This document shows, one piece after another, positions 1-10,600 of a stretch of 25,987 nucleotides of DNA (positions are counted from its first letter, which is position 1; every line of letters begins with the position of its first letter). The stretch is from a virus, in the IMG/VR virus record IMGVR_UViG_3300010883_000382, positions 1 through 25,987 of that record. The stretch is one strand, 5' to 3'. Below the pieces are notes generated by a model, which ran no database searches, was not told the origin of the DNA, and was given only the letters and a program-made list of their open reading frames with translations. Both the position numbers and the translations under genes were made by a program.

Positions 1-3000
1 GTCCGTCTATTATTATTTGGTTATCTACATTATCTACCTTTTCTTTTATTTTTATCTCACTATCAATTAATTCAACTTTTTCTTGTAGTGTAGGGGTAAA
101 ACATGGAGTATAAAGACATTCAGATGGTGTTACCACTATAAAATGGTCTTTTTGTGTGCCTTTAACGTTAGAAATGGTATTCTTTATAACATAACTTTGA
201 TTTATTTGTGGAAATTTATAATTACATAATGTTGATTCTTTCTGGTCGTATCTAGGTAAGTTAAATATTAGAATTCCTGATTTTATTTCTACTAAATCTT
301 TTTGGTTTGGTAGGTAGTAATCCACCAAACTATTATTTTGTATTTGTTTTGCCCAATTATTTGTAGGTACCTGTGATTCTAAATTTAGATTTAGTGTGGT
401 ATCTGATTTTTCATTATCTACAAAAGTAAGACTTTGGAAAGTCTGGGAATTAACTATTGGTGTTGAGATTGGGGAGTATTTATCGTCTATTATATATAAC
501 GAACCTTTAGATGTTTGTTCTAGTGTTTCGTTTTTATTATTGACGTATTTTTCTGGGGATGATTTTTTTTGTGGGTTCATAAATAACTTTTTCTTTAAGT
601 TAGATGTTAAACCTGTTGATGGGCTGTACTTGGTGATTCTATAGAATGGTGAGTGCGTCGCACTACCTGATAAGTCTAATTTATGACCTAAGTTCATTTC
701 TATGTTTGCAACACCGCCCGCAACCTTAGAAGTTGCCTGGAACATACTATTATATTTTAACACTATAGTCTCCCCACTTATTAAAGTTATAAGACCACTA
801 TCCAATTTTATAGGTATCTGAGTGTGGAATACAGTATTTGCGGAAGTGCCCGAAGCATAACAATTACTAAACCCACTCATACTATTTTGTACGTTATTTG
901 TTTGGTTTAGTAAAAATAAATTTGCTGATGGGTTTGTTACTGGACTGGCACCCACAACTGTACTTACCACATTATTTGTAACCCCACTAGTGGTTTCTTT
1001 TTCTAAAAACACTTCAAAATTAAAATCCAATATTCCGGTATTATTATTTAATCCATTTTTTCCTGGAAAATAAATACCTTCCGTATCTTTTTTAACTGTA
1101 TTACCTTCAGTTAATCCTTTCTCTATAATAGAAGAATTAATCAATCTTTTAAGTTCATATTCTGTAGCGGGATACCCAATACTACTTGTATCACCCGAAA
1201 GATAATTAGTGGTAATATATTCACACCATTTTGTGTCGGTATACTTAATATCTAAATAAGCACTGTATTGAAATTTATATGTGCCCCCACTTAAACTTTT
1301 ATAAATCATGTAGTTTATTGGGTCACCACTTTGTACTATTAGTGCCCCTGCACCTGAAAGTGACGTGGTGGTCCCAGTCTGTGATGATAAACTTTGCCAT
1401 GAATTATATGGCACCCAACTAGGTGAATTTACACCTATAAAGGGTTTATGGTCTAACCTAGTAACATTATTAATAGGAATTGCAACACCAGTCATTAAAC
1501 TAGTGGTGGCCGTATATCCATTACCAGAAAAATATATATCGTATGTATTTTTACCTGTAATACCCCCCGACGTATATCCAGTATATTTCGTAGCTGCAGA
1601 AAATGACTCTCTTATCGTTGAGTACGTAGTCCCAAAAAAGTCATTTCTTAAATCTTTTATAGGACTATAGTATGTTTTTTCACAGGTCCAGCACTTTTCA
1701 TACTTGTTGGTGTTGTAAGCTTTTCTACACACCTCATCACAATTACCGTCTGTGGAATTTAATAGTATTGTTGTTAGTTTTTGGTCTGACCCATTAGAAT
1801 ATTTACACTTACACTTATTACCACCCCATATATTTTTTTTAATATATTCGTCTACTTTAGTTTCTTTTGATGGGCAAATTACCATACTCTTCAATTTACC
1901 CCCTGGGCTATATTGCAATCTTAAATCGTTAAAATAATCATTATCAGTCCTACTTATCCATTCTGATATTCCGTTATAAGTTCTAGGTTTTAAACCGGTT
2001 TTACCATTAGTACCATCTTGTGTTGTGTAAGTTTCTAAATTAGCTATTTGGTTTTCTTTTAGTGATTGGTCAAAACTATCCAAATGTTCTTCACAATAAA
2101 ATGTTAATTCTATACATCTATTTAATTGACTAAAATATTCATTATTACGTAATTCAGACACCCAATTTAATGGATATTTTTTTAATCCTTTTTCAAAATA
2201 TGGTGCTGATGGTTTTATCGTGTTACCGTCTAACTTTCTAGACACATTATATGGTATTTCTTTAGTACTATTCTTTAAAAAATTACCCATATTAAGATTA
2301 TAATTTTCATCATTTTTAACCACATACACCTCTGATGATTTTATATAATAATCTGTATATTCTTGATTTAGTTTTTGGAAGTAGTCAAAATAATTAAATT
2401 TAAATTGCCCCAATTCTAAGTCCTTACCGTCCATAACTTCATAACTTGTAGGTGCTGTATTTAAAGTTTTAATTCTTCTAGGTTCTACTAATATTACATT
2501 ATCTACATCCCCAGTTTTATCTTTAAAATATTTTTTTACTAAATTTGATTGTGGATTTGGTAAATTTAATTTAAAAAATATACTGGTAACAGGTCCTGTA
2601 GTACTAAACACCCTTAAATCAACATCAAACCCTAAATTTAAGTATGGTTTGAAGAATTCTTTATTTTCTGTAATTCCTGGGAGCACCATCTCTATTTTGT
2701 GAGTCTTACCCCCTTTTGGTCTACTGAATTTGTTTAGGGCACTTTCCTTACCTACCACATAAAATTCTTTTGTTGTTAATAAGGACTTTTCTCTTTTATT
2801 ACCAATCTGTTTTAGAGATAATGTCCTATTATTCTCTATATTTAACCTTATTATAAAATCTGATAGGAATGGTGTTTTATTAACCTTAAATTCTCCTAAT
2901 TTAAAATTTTCTTTTTTAAAATATAAGAAAGCTTCTAATATGTCCTTCCCACTATATACCTCATATAGTTGTACAGGCATAGAGACATCATAATCCATCG

Positions 3001-3154
3001 TAATAAACTGAGATTTATTATATTTTTTACCTAAAACTGTTCCTGTGGCGTATACTTTTACTTGTAAAGAATCAGCTACCTGTCTTATGTCTACATTCTT
3101 ACTATACCTTACAACATCGTTAGTATTTTTTATTTTATTTTCTATAGTGTCCAT
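1..3154 (-). CDS. Large virion structural protein, C-terminus cut by window edge
   Basis: An open frame starts at ATG 3154-3152 (MDTIENKIKNTNDVV) and runs without an in-frame stop to base 1, giving at least 1051 codons; I checked every line of sequence in this frame. The start overlaps the stop of the upstream 1170-residue gene as TAATG, which suggests translational coupling. I do not recognise a family. The first 400 residues are mixed alpha/beta. A cysteine cluster lies at about residues 448-491 (C448, C450, C472, C476, C488, C491; a CKC, a CxxxC and a CxxC), which could bind metal. After it the protein is Gly/Ser/Thr-rich with alternating hydrophobic residues, like phage tail beta-sandwiches. 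I see no signal peptide or membrane segment. As the last member of the baseplate block, a tail or baseplate-periphery role is likely but inferred from position only. Confidence 0.85.
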   Translation of the reverse strand, partial: MDTIENKIKNTNDVVRYSKNVDIRQVADSLQVKVYATGTVLGKKYNKSQFITMDYDVSMPVQLYEVYSGKDILEAFLYFKKENFKLGEFKVNKTPFLSDFIIRLNIENNRTLSLKQIGNKREKSLLTTKEFYVVGKESALNKFSRPKGGKTHKIEMVLPGITENKEFFKPYLNLGFDVDLRVFSTTGPVTSIFFKLNLPNPQSNLVKKYFKDKTGDVDNVILVEPRRIKTLNTAPTSYEVMDGKDLELGQFKFNYFDYFQKLNQEYTDYYIKSSEVYVVKNDENYNLNMGNFLKNSTKEIPYNVSRKLDGNTIKPSAPYFEKGLKKYPLNWVSELRNNEYFSQLNRCIELTFYCEEHLDSFDQSLKENQIANLETYTTQDGTNGKTGLKPRTYNGISEWISRTDNDYFNDLRLQYSPGGKLKSMVICPSKETKVDEYIKKNIWGGNKCKCKYSNGSDQKLTTILLNSTDGNCDEVCRKAYNTNKYEKCWTCEKTYYSPIKDLRNDFFGTTYSTIRESFSAATKYTGYTSGGITGKNTYDIYFSGNGYTATTSLMTGVAIPINNVTRLDHKPFIGVNSPSWVPYNSWQSLSSQTGTTTSLSGAGALIVQSGDPINYMIYKSLSGGTYKFQYSAYLDIKYTDTKWCEYITTNYLSGDTSSIGYPATEYELKRLINSSIIEKGLTEGNTVKKDTEGIYFPGKNGLNNNTGILDFNFEVFLEKETTSGVTNNVVSTVVGASPVTNPSANLFLLNQTNNVQNSMSGFSNCYASGTSANTVFHTQIPIKLDSGLITLISGETIVLKYNSMFQATSKVAGGVANIEMNLGHKLDLSGSATHSPFYRITKYSPSTGLTSNLKKKLFMNPQKKSSPEKYVNNKNETLEQTSKGSLYIIDDKYSPISTPIVNSQTFQSLTFVDNEKSDTTLNLNLESQVPTNNWAKQIQNNSLVDYYLPNQKDLVEIKSGILIFNLPRYDQKESTLCNYKFPQINQSYVIKNTISNVKGTQKDHFIVVTPSECLYTPCFTPTLQEKVELIDSEIKIKEKVDNVDNQIIIDG

Positions 3155-6100
3155 TATATATTGTTATAATTTTTTTCTAAATCAAATTTATAACCCCATG
3201 GTTCTTTTTTATTCTTACTTAAAGGTAAAGTTCGCTTAACTCTAAACATTATATTATTATTCATTGTACTAAGTATATTGTAAGCTCCATTTATTGTAGA
3301 GTCATTACTAGCAAATCTTTTAGTAATTAAATTTATACTGTTATTAACACCAGGGTTTGATGTTGTAGCTGAATGACCATTATAATCTATAAATGAAGGC
3401 CACACAGACTTACAAGTCGCACTTAATGGTCTCATTTGTAACACCATACTATTTTCAGGTAAAGAACAACAATCACAAGACTTAGTAATACTTGTAGATT
3501 CTATTGGTCCTATTTTTGTTTGTGTACCCCCAGTATTTTGACAACCTGACGAACAAGTAGTCCCTGTGTTTGGACTTGTTAGTCCTACCCACGGGAAAGT
3601 TTCTCCTAGAGTATGTGGTTTACCCTCAGCAGGTCCGGTACCCCCATTTCTGTCATAAGAACAAGTACCATCATATTGGGTCGCTAGCGGATTAAAATTA
3701 CTAGCTGAAGGGTCGGTACACCCAGGTACATACCCTGTTTTTATTGGGTTATTGAATCCTGGTAGTGGTCTTAGTGGGTAATGTTTATATGTAAATTTGT
3801 CTCTATGAAATAATGAATTTTCTATTTTCACACCTCCTTGCCATAAAGTTGTTGCTGGTACTAATTGTTCTATTATTCTAATCCAGTATGTACCTAAACT
3901 TTGGGCGTAATCTATCATTTTAGTGTAGGTATATTGATTATTTTCACCACATACCTCTGATAAGTAATCAATATATAATTTTTGTAAGAGTGGGTACCCA
4001 CCTGTCTTACCATCATCTATAGTTTGTCTATTTCTTACATTAATAAATGTTCTCCAGAATCTATTCACAAATTCTTTAAATGAATAGTTCTTACCGTTTA
4101 TAAGGGTTACCGTATCATCAATCCCACCTTTTTGTGGGTATGGAGGTGGTAGTGGTCCACCACTAAAAGGACAACCACTTAAAACTGATTGTTGCCAAAC
4201 ATCATAAACTAAAGCTTGCCCTACATTCAAAAATATATCAACATTTTTAACATTTAAAACATACCTTTCATCGTGAACGTGGTAATCAGCATATCTAACA
4301 TCTTCAAATGAGTACACCCTATCTTCATTTCTTTTATCAATCTTAACCCATGATTTTTTATCATCAACAACAGCTTTTAAACCAAAACCCATATGTTGCA
4401 TGTGTGGGAAATTTCTAAATCTTTCAAGATATGGAGCACCGGGGTCGTTAGATGTAACTCCAAGTGGTAAATCCCCAAAAAAACCACCCCAACTAAACTG
4501 ATTTAACTTTGTAACAACCTTAGGTGTACACCCCGATAGAACAGAATTATCCATATCAATAATTGTAACACCATGGTGTTCTTCAGTCTCTTCAAACCAC
4601 CCAGCTCCTCTTTGGAAATAATAGTGTGTGGTCTCTCTAGGTTTGGTTGGGTATCCTTCTTCATCTATAGGGTAGTCTTCTCTTACAAAACCGTGTGATT
4701 TAGTTGTAGAAGATAATAAAGTATTGTTAGTGGTTAGGTCAAGTATATACTGTTGTGTGGTACTTACCCCACCTGATATTTTTTGAAATTTGTTTAAGAA
4801 TCCTGGTGTTCCATCGTCTTCACAACCTAAAAGTGATAACGCTTGTTGTATCTGGGAAACTGATGATGTTGCGTTGGTTGGTGTTGGACCACCCATTTGT
4901 GGTACATACCCATTAGGTTGTGTCGTACCTAACCCAGATTCTCGTGGGACGTTACTAAATTTTGGTCCTTTCGGGTGTGGTGTTTCACATCTTTCATCTA
5001 CCGGGTCCCATATTTGTCCTGGGGGACATTTAATACCATTACCACCATTAGTGGATGCGTTTAATAAAGCAAATAACTTATTACATCTAGGGTCTTTTGC
5101 TGGTGAGGCTTTACCCATCTTAATTCTACAATCTGCTAAAATAACATATTCATTAAATTCTGTTAAAGCTTCAGGTGCACCAATAAATCTAAATAAAAAT
5201 TCTATAGCTTTTCTAGTACCTTTGGATTTGAATAAGAATGCTGTATTCATCAAAATTCTTCTATACACTTCAATGTCCAATTCTGCTGGTGTCATACCTA
5301 TAGATTCACCAGAATACTGTGGTTCGTACCTATCTAGTACCGTATCTAAAAACTTTTCTTTAGTGGTGGTGGATGGTGTTTTCCAACCCAACATCTTTGC
5401 TAAATTTCTTAGTAGTTGGTTTGGTACGTTATTTTTACCATCGTATGTCATGTTGGTCATGTACGCGATACCATCTATAAACTTTTTGGTGTCGTCAAAA
5501 CTTCTACCGTATATTTGTAATGTTTTTTCTACTTTTCTACTATCCGAGTCAAAATCTTTTAATGCCCCAGTAGTTAAAAATCTAGAAACTAAATTAGTTT
5601 TATAGTCATCTAATTCATCCCCAATACCTACTAATTTTTGTAAATAGTCGGTATATTTTTGAGTACTAACATCTATATTCCAAAGGTCTTGTTTTTCCCA
5701 TATAACATTTTCTTTTAAAATATAGTTTCGACCATTATCTGTTTGCCTAGGTAAATTTATTTCTGCTTTATATTGTGGAACACTTTTTTGGTTTAATAAG
5801 AATTTTTCTACAGCATCAAAATTATTAAATTCGGTCTGAGTTTCAAAACTATTAGGTTTTATATAAAATTTAGTAGTGGATGATGTTGCTGTGGTTCCAA
5901 ATGGTGAACCAGATATTACGATGGTTAAATTATTAGTCCCGTCCTCAATAGGTGTGTAGTCTAGTACGGTATAGTTAGTTGTCCCACTACCATTAAAAGT
6001 TAAACAGTATCTACTATATTCTTTAGAAAAATTTCTAAGAGGAGAAACTTTGCCTGTTTTTGCTTTAATAGTGGTGTCGGTAATTTTGCCAGTTGTTGGG

Positions 6101-6666
6101 TCATCGGTTAAATAATTCATAGTTAGTGAATCACCGAATTCTAATTCTCCAGCATCTGTAAATTCAATATCAAATGGGTTAGATATTTGGTATTTGGATA
6201 TTACTAGTGTGGTTCTATTATGTACAACATCATAAGAAATAGTCTCTACGGTATTACTTTGGTTCTGGGTAACTTCATTTACACCATTAAAGTATAGTGC
6301 GGCTGGAAAAAAATTAACAATCTGTTGAGCTGCAACTCTAAATCTATCTTTTAAAGAACCGTATTGTACAAATTTAGTAACATCACTATTGTCATAGTTA
6401 AATTCTACTAAAAGACTATTGTTTAAATTATATTTTATTAGATTAGTATCCCCAGCGCTTAATTGTTCTAGTGTTATTGGTCCAGAAAACCCACCTAAGT
6501 TAAATTCTCTATCTTGTGAAGATGAAGAGCTGTCGGTTATATTGAAATTTCCCAACGTCATCTGTGCGGACCCTTTGGTGTATTGGAACCCCACTAAATC
6601 ATCATTAAATGTTCCTGCTCCACTTGGTGGTGCTGGTGGGTAATAAAATTTCTTTTTATCTGTCAT
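3154..6666 (-). CDS. Giant baseplate/tail protein with P2 gpI / T4 gp7-like segment
   Basis: 1170 residues, ATG start two bases after the stop of the 310-residue gene; the TAA end overlaps the next ATG. The N-terminus is proline-rich (KFYYPPAPPSG). Residues about 370-500 are predicted helical and include TAFLFKSKGTRKAIEFLFRF followed by IGAPEAL (residues 475-501). This 'lack-of-turn, KGT, A, hydrophobic, G' pattern is typical of P2 gpI-type tail proteins, the counterpart of the core of T4 gp7, which joins gp25 and gp6 in the wedge. Further on are a short CPPGQ...C loop (547-560), a second helical segment ending IEQLVPATTLW (932-942), a single GCTDPSASNF repeat (982-1003) and a cysteine cluster (1038-1067). 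Known: gpI/gp7 family role in wedges. Inferred: that this is the wedge gp7 equivalent, expanded by insertions. Alternative: a tail-fibre connector. The reading frame is secure, the function moderate. Confidence 0.88.
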   Translation of the reverse strand: MTDKKKFYYPPAPPSGAGTFNDDLVGFQYTKGSAQMTLGNFNITDSSSSSQDREFNLGGFSGPITLEQLSAGDTNLIKYNLNNSLLVEFNYDNSDVTKFVQYGSLKDRFRVAAQQIVNFFPAALYFNGVNEVTQNQSNTVETISYDVVHNRTTLVISKYQISNPFDIEFTDAGELEFGDSLTMNYLTDDPTTGKITDTTIKAKTGKVSPLRNFSKEYSRYCLTFNGSGTTNYTVLDYTPIEDGTNNLTIVISGSPFGTTATSSTTKFYIKPNSFETQTEFNNFDAVEKFLLNQKSVPQYKAEINLPRQTDNGRNYILKENVIWEKQDLWNIDVSTQKYTDYLQKLVGIGDELDDYKTNLVSRFLTTGALKDFDSDSRKVEKTLQIYGRSFDDTKKFIDGIAYMTNMTYDGKNNVPNQLLRNLAKMLGWKTPSTTTKEKFLDTVLDRYEPQYSGESIGMTPAELDIEVYRRILMNTAFLFKSKGTRKAIEFLFRFIGAPEALTEFNEYVILADCRIKMGKASPAKDPRCNKLFALLNASTNGGNGIKCPPGQIWDPVDERCETPHPKGPKFSNVPRESGLGTTQPNGYVPQMGGPTPTNATSSVSQIQQALSLLGCEDDGTPGFLNKFQKISGGVSTTQQYILDLTTNNTLLSSTTKSHGFVREDYPIDEEGYPTKPRETTHYYFQRGAGWFEETEEHHGVTIIDMDNSVLSGCTPKVVTKLNQFSWGGFFGDLPLGVTSNDPGAPYLERFRNFPHMQHMGFGLKAVVDDKKSWVKIDKRNEDRVYSFEDVRYADYHVHDERYVLNVKNVDIFLNVGQALVYDVWQQSVLSGCPFSGGPLPPPYPQKGGIDDTVTLINGKNYSFKEFVNRFWRTFINVRNRQTIDDGKTGGYPLLQKLYIDYLSEVCGENNQYTYTKMIDYAQSLGTYWIRIIEQLVPATTLWQGGVKIENSLFHRDKFTYKHYPLRPLPGFNNPIKTGYVPGCTDPSASNFNPLATQYDGTCSYDRNGGTGPAEGKPHTLGETFPWVGLTSPNTGTTCSSGCQNTGGTQTKIGPIESTSITKSCDCCSLPENSMVLQMRPLSATCKSVWPSFIDYNGHSATTSNPGVNNSINLITKRFASNDSTINGAYNILSTMNNNIMFRVKRTLPLSKNKKEPWGYKFDLEKNYNNI

Positions 6667-6668
6667 TA

Positions 6669-7601
6669 TTAACTAATTATTGTACCAAATTGTTTACTAA
6701 AATCAATCTGATTACCCCTATCCTGTCTAACCTCAAATAAGTTTTCATCAAATTGGTCCCTAATTTCAAATAGGTTATATTGTTTATAAATGTTATTAAC
6801 ACCGGATAAATCATACATCGTATAGATTCCATCTTCTATAGATTTTGTTTGATTACCATAAAGTCCAATCGCTAAAGTGTCAAAATCATGGTCCGCCATC
6901 TCAACCTCTAAAACTACTGGGTTAAAATAAGTGTTTGTTATTATAATATTTTGTCCAGATTTACCTATATCTGGTATAGCGTTTGGTTGGTTTGTAGGTG
7001 CACTACTAGGGGATAGTGTTAGAAATACTAGATTAGATGGTGAATCTGTATATGCGTATCGTGGGGAAACTTTATTAGGGTTTGCCGCTGTATTTTGAAC
7101 TCTTTCACAATAAAAACTAGATGTTACAACCCTAAAGAAATTAGGTATCTTAGTACCTTTTGCTTCTGAATTCATATATTCTATTCTATACCCAACTAAA
7201 CCACTATTAACAAACCTATTTTTAAATTGTTGTGGAACCTGATTTAAATCAATAACCAAACCTTTTACATTAGGTAAAGCTGATAATATACCACAATCTA
7301 ATATTTTTGTCCTAATTTCTACCGGTCTTATATACACTGTATAATACCCTTTATTACTAAAAATAGTAGATGGTAAATTTAACGCATATAACCCACCTAA
7401 AATTGTATTACCAGCCACAGCACTTGACTGATTTAAAGCTGTTGTTGCGTTATGTACGTGGTATGTTAGATTTGTAGAGGGTAATGTCCCCAATGTAAAA
7501 CTACTACCAGCATCTCTAGTAGCTTGATAATGATATAAAATTTCTACATCGTTTGGGGATACGTCAGCTGGTCTTTTAATCCCATAATTTCCTAAAGCCA
7601 T
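6669..7601 (-). CDS. Virion structural protein, unassigned (310 aa)
   Basis: 310 residues, ATG start one base after the stop of the 1064-residue gene. It opens with MALGNYGIKRPADVSPNDVE, a start resembling small structural proteins I recall from marine T4-like phages, but I cannot name the family. The body is rich in beta-prone and Asn/Thr/Ser residues (residues 35-260) with only two cysteines, in contrast to its neighbours, and no hydrophobic segment. Near the C-terminus, QFDENLF (283-289) also occurs in the neighbouring 1064-residue protein; a shared short motif between adjacent structural genes may be a common docking site. Its place between two giant baseplate genes argues for a tail or baseplate subunit. 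The function is otherwise unknown. Confidence 0.8.
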   Translation of the reverse strand: MALGNYGIKRPADVSPNDVEILYHYQATRDAGSSFTLGTLPSTNLTYHVHNATTALNQSSAVAGNTILGGLYALNLPSTIFSNKGYYTVYIRPVEIRTKILDCGILSALPNVKGLVIDLNQVPQQFKNRFVNSGLVGYRIEYMNSEAKGTKIPNFFRVVTSSFYCERVQNTAANPNKVSPRYAYTDSPSNLVFLTLSPSSAPTNQPNAIPDIGKSGQNIIITNTYFNPVVLEVEMADHDFDTLAIGLYGNQTKSIEDGIYTMYDLSGVNNIYKQYNLFEIRDQFDENLFEVRQDRGNQIDFSKQFGTIIS

Positions 7602-7602
7602 A

Positions 7603-10600
7603 TTATTCTTGTATTAAAATATTATAATATCCATAACCGTGAAGTTCTAGTTCTCCAATTGTGGATGTTTGAGCTAATCTCTGTGGTCTTTCAAAAACTG
7701 AAACTTTACCTCTTTCAATAAATATATCTGACTGCGTTTCTGGTTTCTGCACAACATTCATCATAAACTCTTGTTTTGTTAGTCTAGGTAAACACCCCCC
7801 ACGCCCTTCTGGTGGTTCCACACAACACTCTTGATTGTGGATTGTTGGTAGACACCCTGGGAACGGATGGCAACACATATTAAAGTTTATCGCGGTTGAA
7901 TCTAAACAACCTTCTTCGTCTATAGGGGTACACCCATCTTTTTGTGACGCTCCATATATAGGGTTTGATGGTTTTCCCGAAGAAACTGTGGTTACGTTTC
8001 CTATTGGTGTTGTTGTGTCTATAACTAAACTACTCACATCCATATCAAATACCTCAGCACCATTTACAGTAGCTCCTGCAGCGTACCAACTTAATGTACC
8101 AGCATAGTCCCAAGTAAATAGCCCAAATAAGTATGGGTTTGTCGGATATGCCTGTACTTGTATTTCCCACCATGTACTCCCAATATTTGCACTGGTCCCC
8201 ATTTCTATACCAGTACCAGCTCCTAGTGAAAATTTACCTAATTTACCATTATTTGGCCAAGTATCATAATATGTAATAATTAAATCACCACTATTTTTAT
8301 CCAAAATAATATCACCAATAGCTTCTCCTTGTTGAGTTGTTGTAGCTGCTCCGGTACCAAAAGATGGCCACATCATATTTGGTAATGTGAATAGTTCAGT
8401 TGAAACCCCTATAGGCCCTGTAATATCGATATCTTGGACTGTCCATCCAGCAGATATTAAAGTGTTATTGTCTCTCGCAACTAACGCATTACCCAGATGA
8501 TAAAGTGGTTCACCCAAATCATTTACTCTGGTAGGGTTGTCAAGAGAAAGGTCGTAACCGTTTGAACATACGTCAGTAATATCTATATCTCTATTATATG
8601 TAGGGTTCTGTACTGGAGGTGGTACCATCGTCGCACCGTCACCAACCGTGAATGTTGGTAGGGTAATGGTATATTCTCTAATTATTCCTTTATTTTTACA
8701 GGGATTACTCGCATCACATATCCCTGGTGGTATATTATCACTTTCCCACTCCAAACCACTATTTGCATCTATAAAAATATCATTACCTGTTGCTGGGTTA
8801 ACAACCCTACAACTATATAACCATAGTCTGTCTACTGTGTTTGCTATATCCCAAGAACCTGTAGCGTACTTATAATTCTGTCCAAAAAGATTTTCATCAA
8901 ATTGTTCATCTCTAAATAAGAATGTCAAGTCAGATGAAGTAGTGTGTGTTGGTGGGTTGGGTGGTCCATAAAAATAAACATTGCCTTCTTTATCGTTCAT
9001 AAAGACAACACAATCCTCTAATTCAGGTGTTGCACAAATTGTATTACAATCAGCTAATGCCGCAGCACATGAAGCAGCATCAGTACATGGACCAAACATA
9101 GGTGGTCCTGACCAAACATAAGGTGGTATTACCGAAGAAAGGTATATATCTATACAACAGTCAACACCAGGACTACACCCTGGATTGTTAACTATATTAC
9201 AGTAATACCCACCTTCACATGCACACATATTAGGGTCATGTTCATTAGCATTTGGGTCATAATTACAATCAATACAATCTATTCCTGGAGTACATCCAGG
9301 TGGGAAACTACTACTGATAGAAGGACCCCCACCTGTGGTAGGACATAAATGTGTACCGTTTGGACATTGTCCTGTAGAGGTTGGGTCTACTAAGTTAATT
9401 GTACCATCTACACAACATCCGTCATCCATACACCCTACTATTATTGGGTCTTCACAATTATCTGGAATACATGGGCCCGTAGGTAATACATTTTTATCGT
9501 TAATAACGTTAAATAAACCATTACACGAGTCTCCATAGTTTGGGGATGCTGGGTCGTCACACCCTAAGTATTCACAACAAGCTACATCATCAAACCCAGA
9601 TGTGGGTGGGAAAACACAACCGTGAGCACCAGGACTATAATTAGAAGCGTCTGAATCTGGACAACCAACATAAAAACAACCATTTGTCCAACAAGTGTCT
9701 GTTGTTGCGATTAAAACCCCACCACTTGGTGGTGGGCCTGTATAGTTCCCATTACAATCATCTTGATAATTTGCAACACAACCAATAGGTCCTGGTTGAC
9801 CAGTACTTGGTATTGGGGTCGATGTATCACATATTAAAGTACCATCAAAACAACCGGGATATTCACAACAGTCTTCATTATTTGGTCCTCCGGTTACCCA
9901 ACTACCATTAGAAATTGTACCACACCCATTAATGTTTGGTGGACTCCAATTTAGAGATGAACTATTAGGACATCCGGGGTATATACAACAACCATCGTCT
10001 ATAGTTGGTATCCCTACGTATGTACCTGCACAATTATATTCGTAATTGATAGCTAGTGGGTCCGTACACCCTAAAACATTGGTTACACAACTATTACAAT
10101 TTGTTTCTACATTTGTGACTGGGTCACCACCTGTCGCTAAAAGTCTTAAATCTGTATAGTTTATTAAACCACCATTTGGTGCGTTAGAACCACCATTATT
10201 TCCATCATTAGCAAAAATACCATCTCCCCTCGTAAAAGGACTAGGACAATCAACTTGTCCACTAGTCCAAGTAGCTTCATCGTGCACTATATCTATAATC
10301 TCAACACAACCATCTATCGTTCCAGCTGGAGTCATACCCGCAACCACTAACCATTGTGCACCAGGGAACCCTGATTGGTAATTTATATTTGGGAGGGCTG
10401 AATAGTACTCACCATATGTACAATTATCTGGTTGGGGGTTAGGACAATTATTAGAACATGAGAGGATTGGGTCTGTACCTGGGGAACCGAGTGGTGTCTG
10501 TGTACAAGTTCCATTAGCAGGTGCTGAACAACCAACTGCGTGACATGGGTTAGAATTACCATTGTTAAGGGTTGGGGTGGTATAGTCCACAAATAATGAC

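Noticed and set aside
396-1937. Three plus-strand frames of 61-101 codons in the first 2 kb
   Set aside because: The minus strand is open across the whole region as one large gene, checked line by line; the plus-strand frames are its shadows.
4790-5605. Long plus-strand open frame (271 codons)
   Set aside because: It is antisense to the 1170-residue gene, whose product has coherent helical and gpI-like segments. The plus-strand product has no recognisable domain, and A/T-rich codon bias of the minus-strand gene explains the lack of stops.
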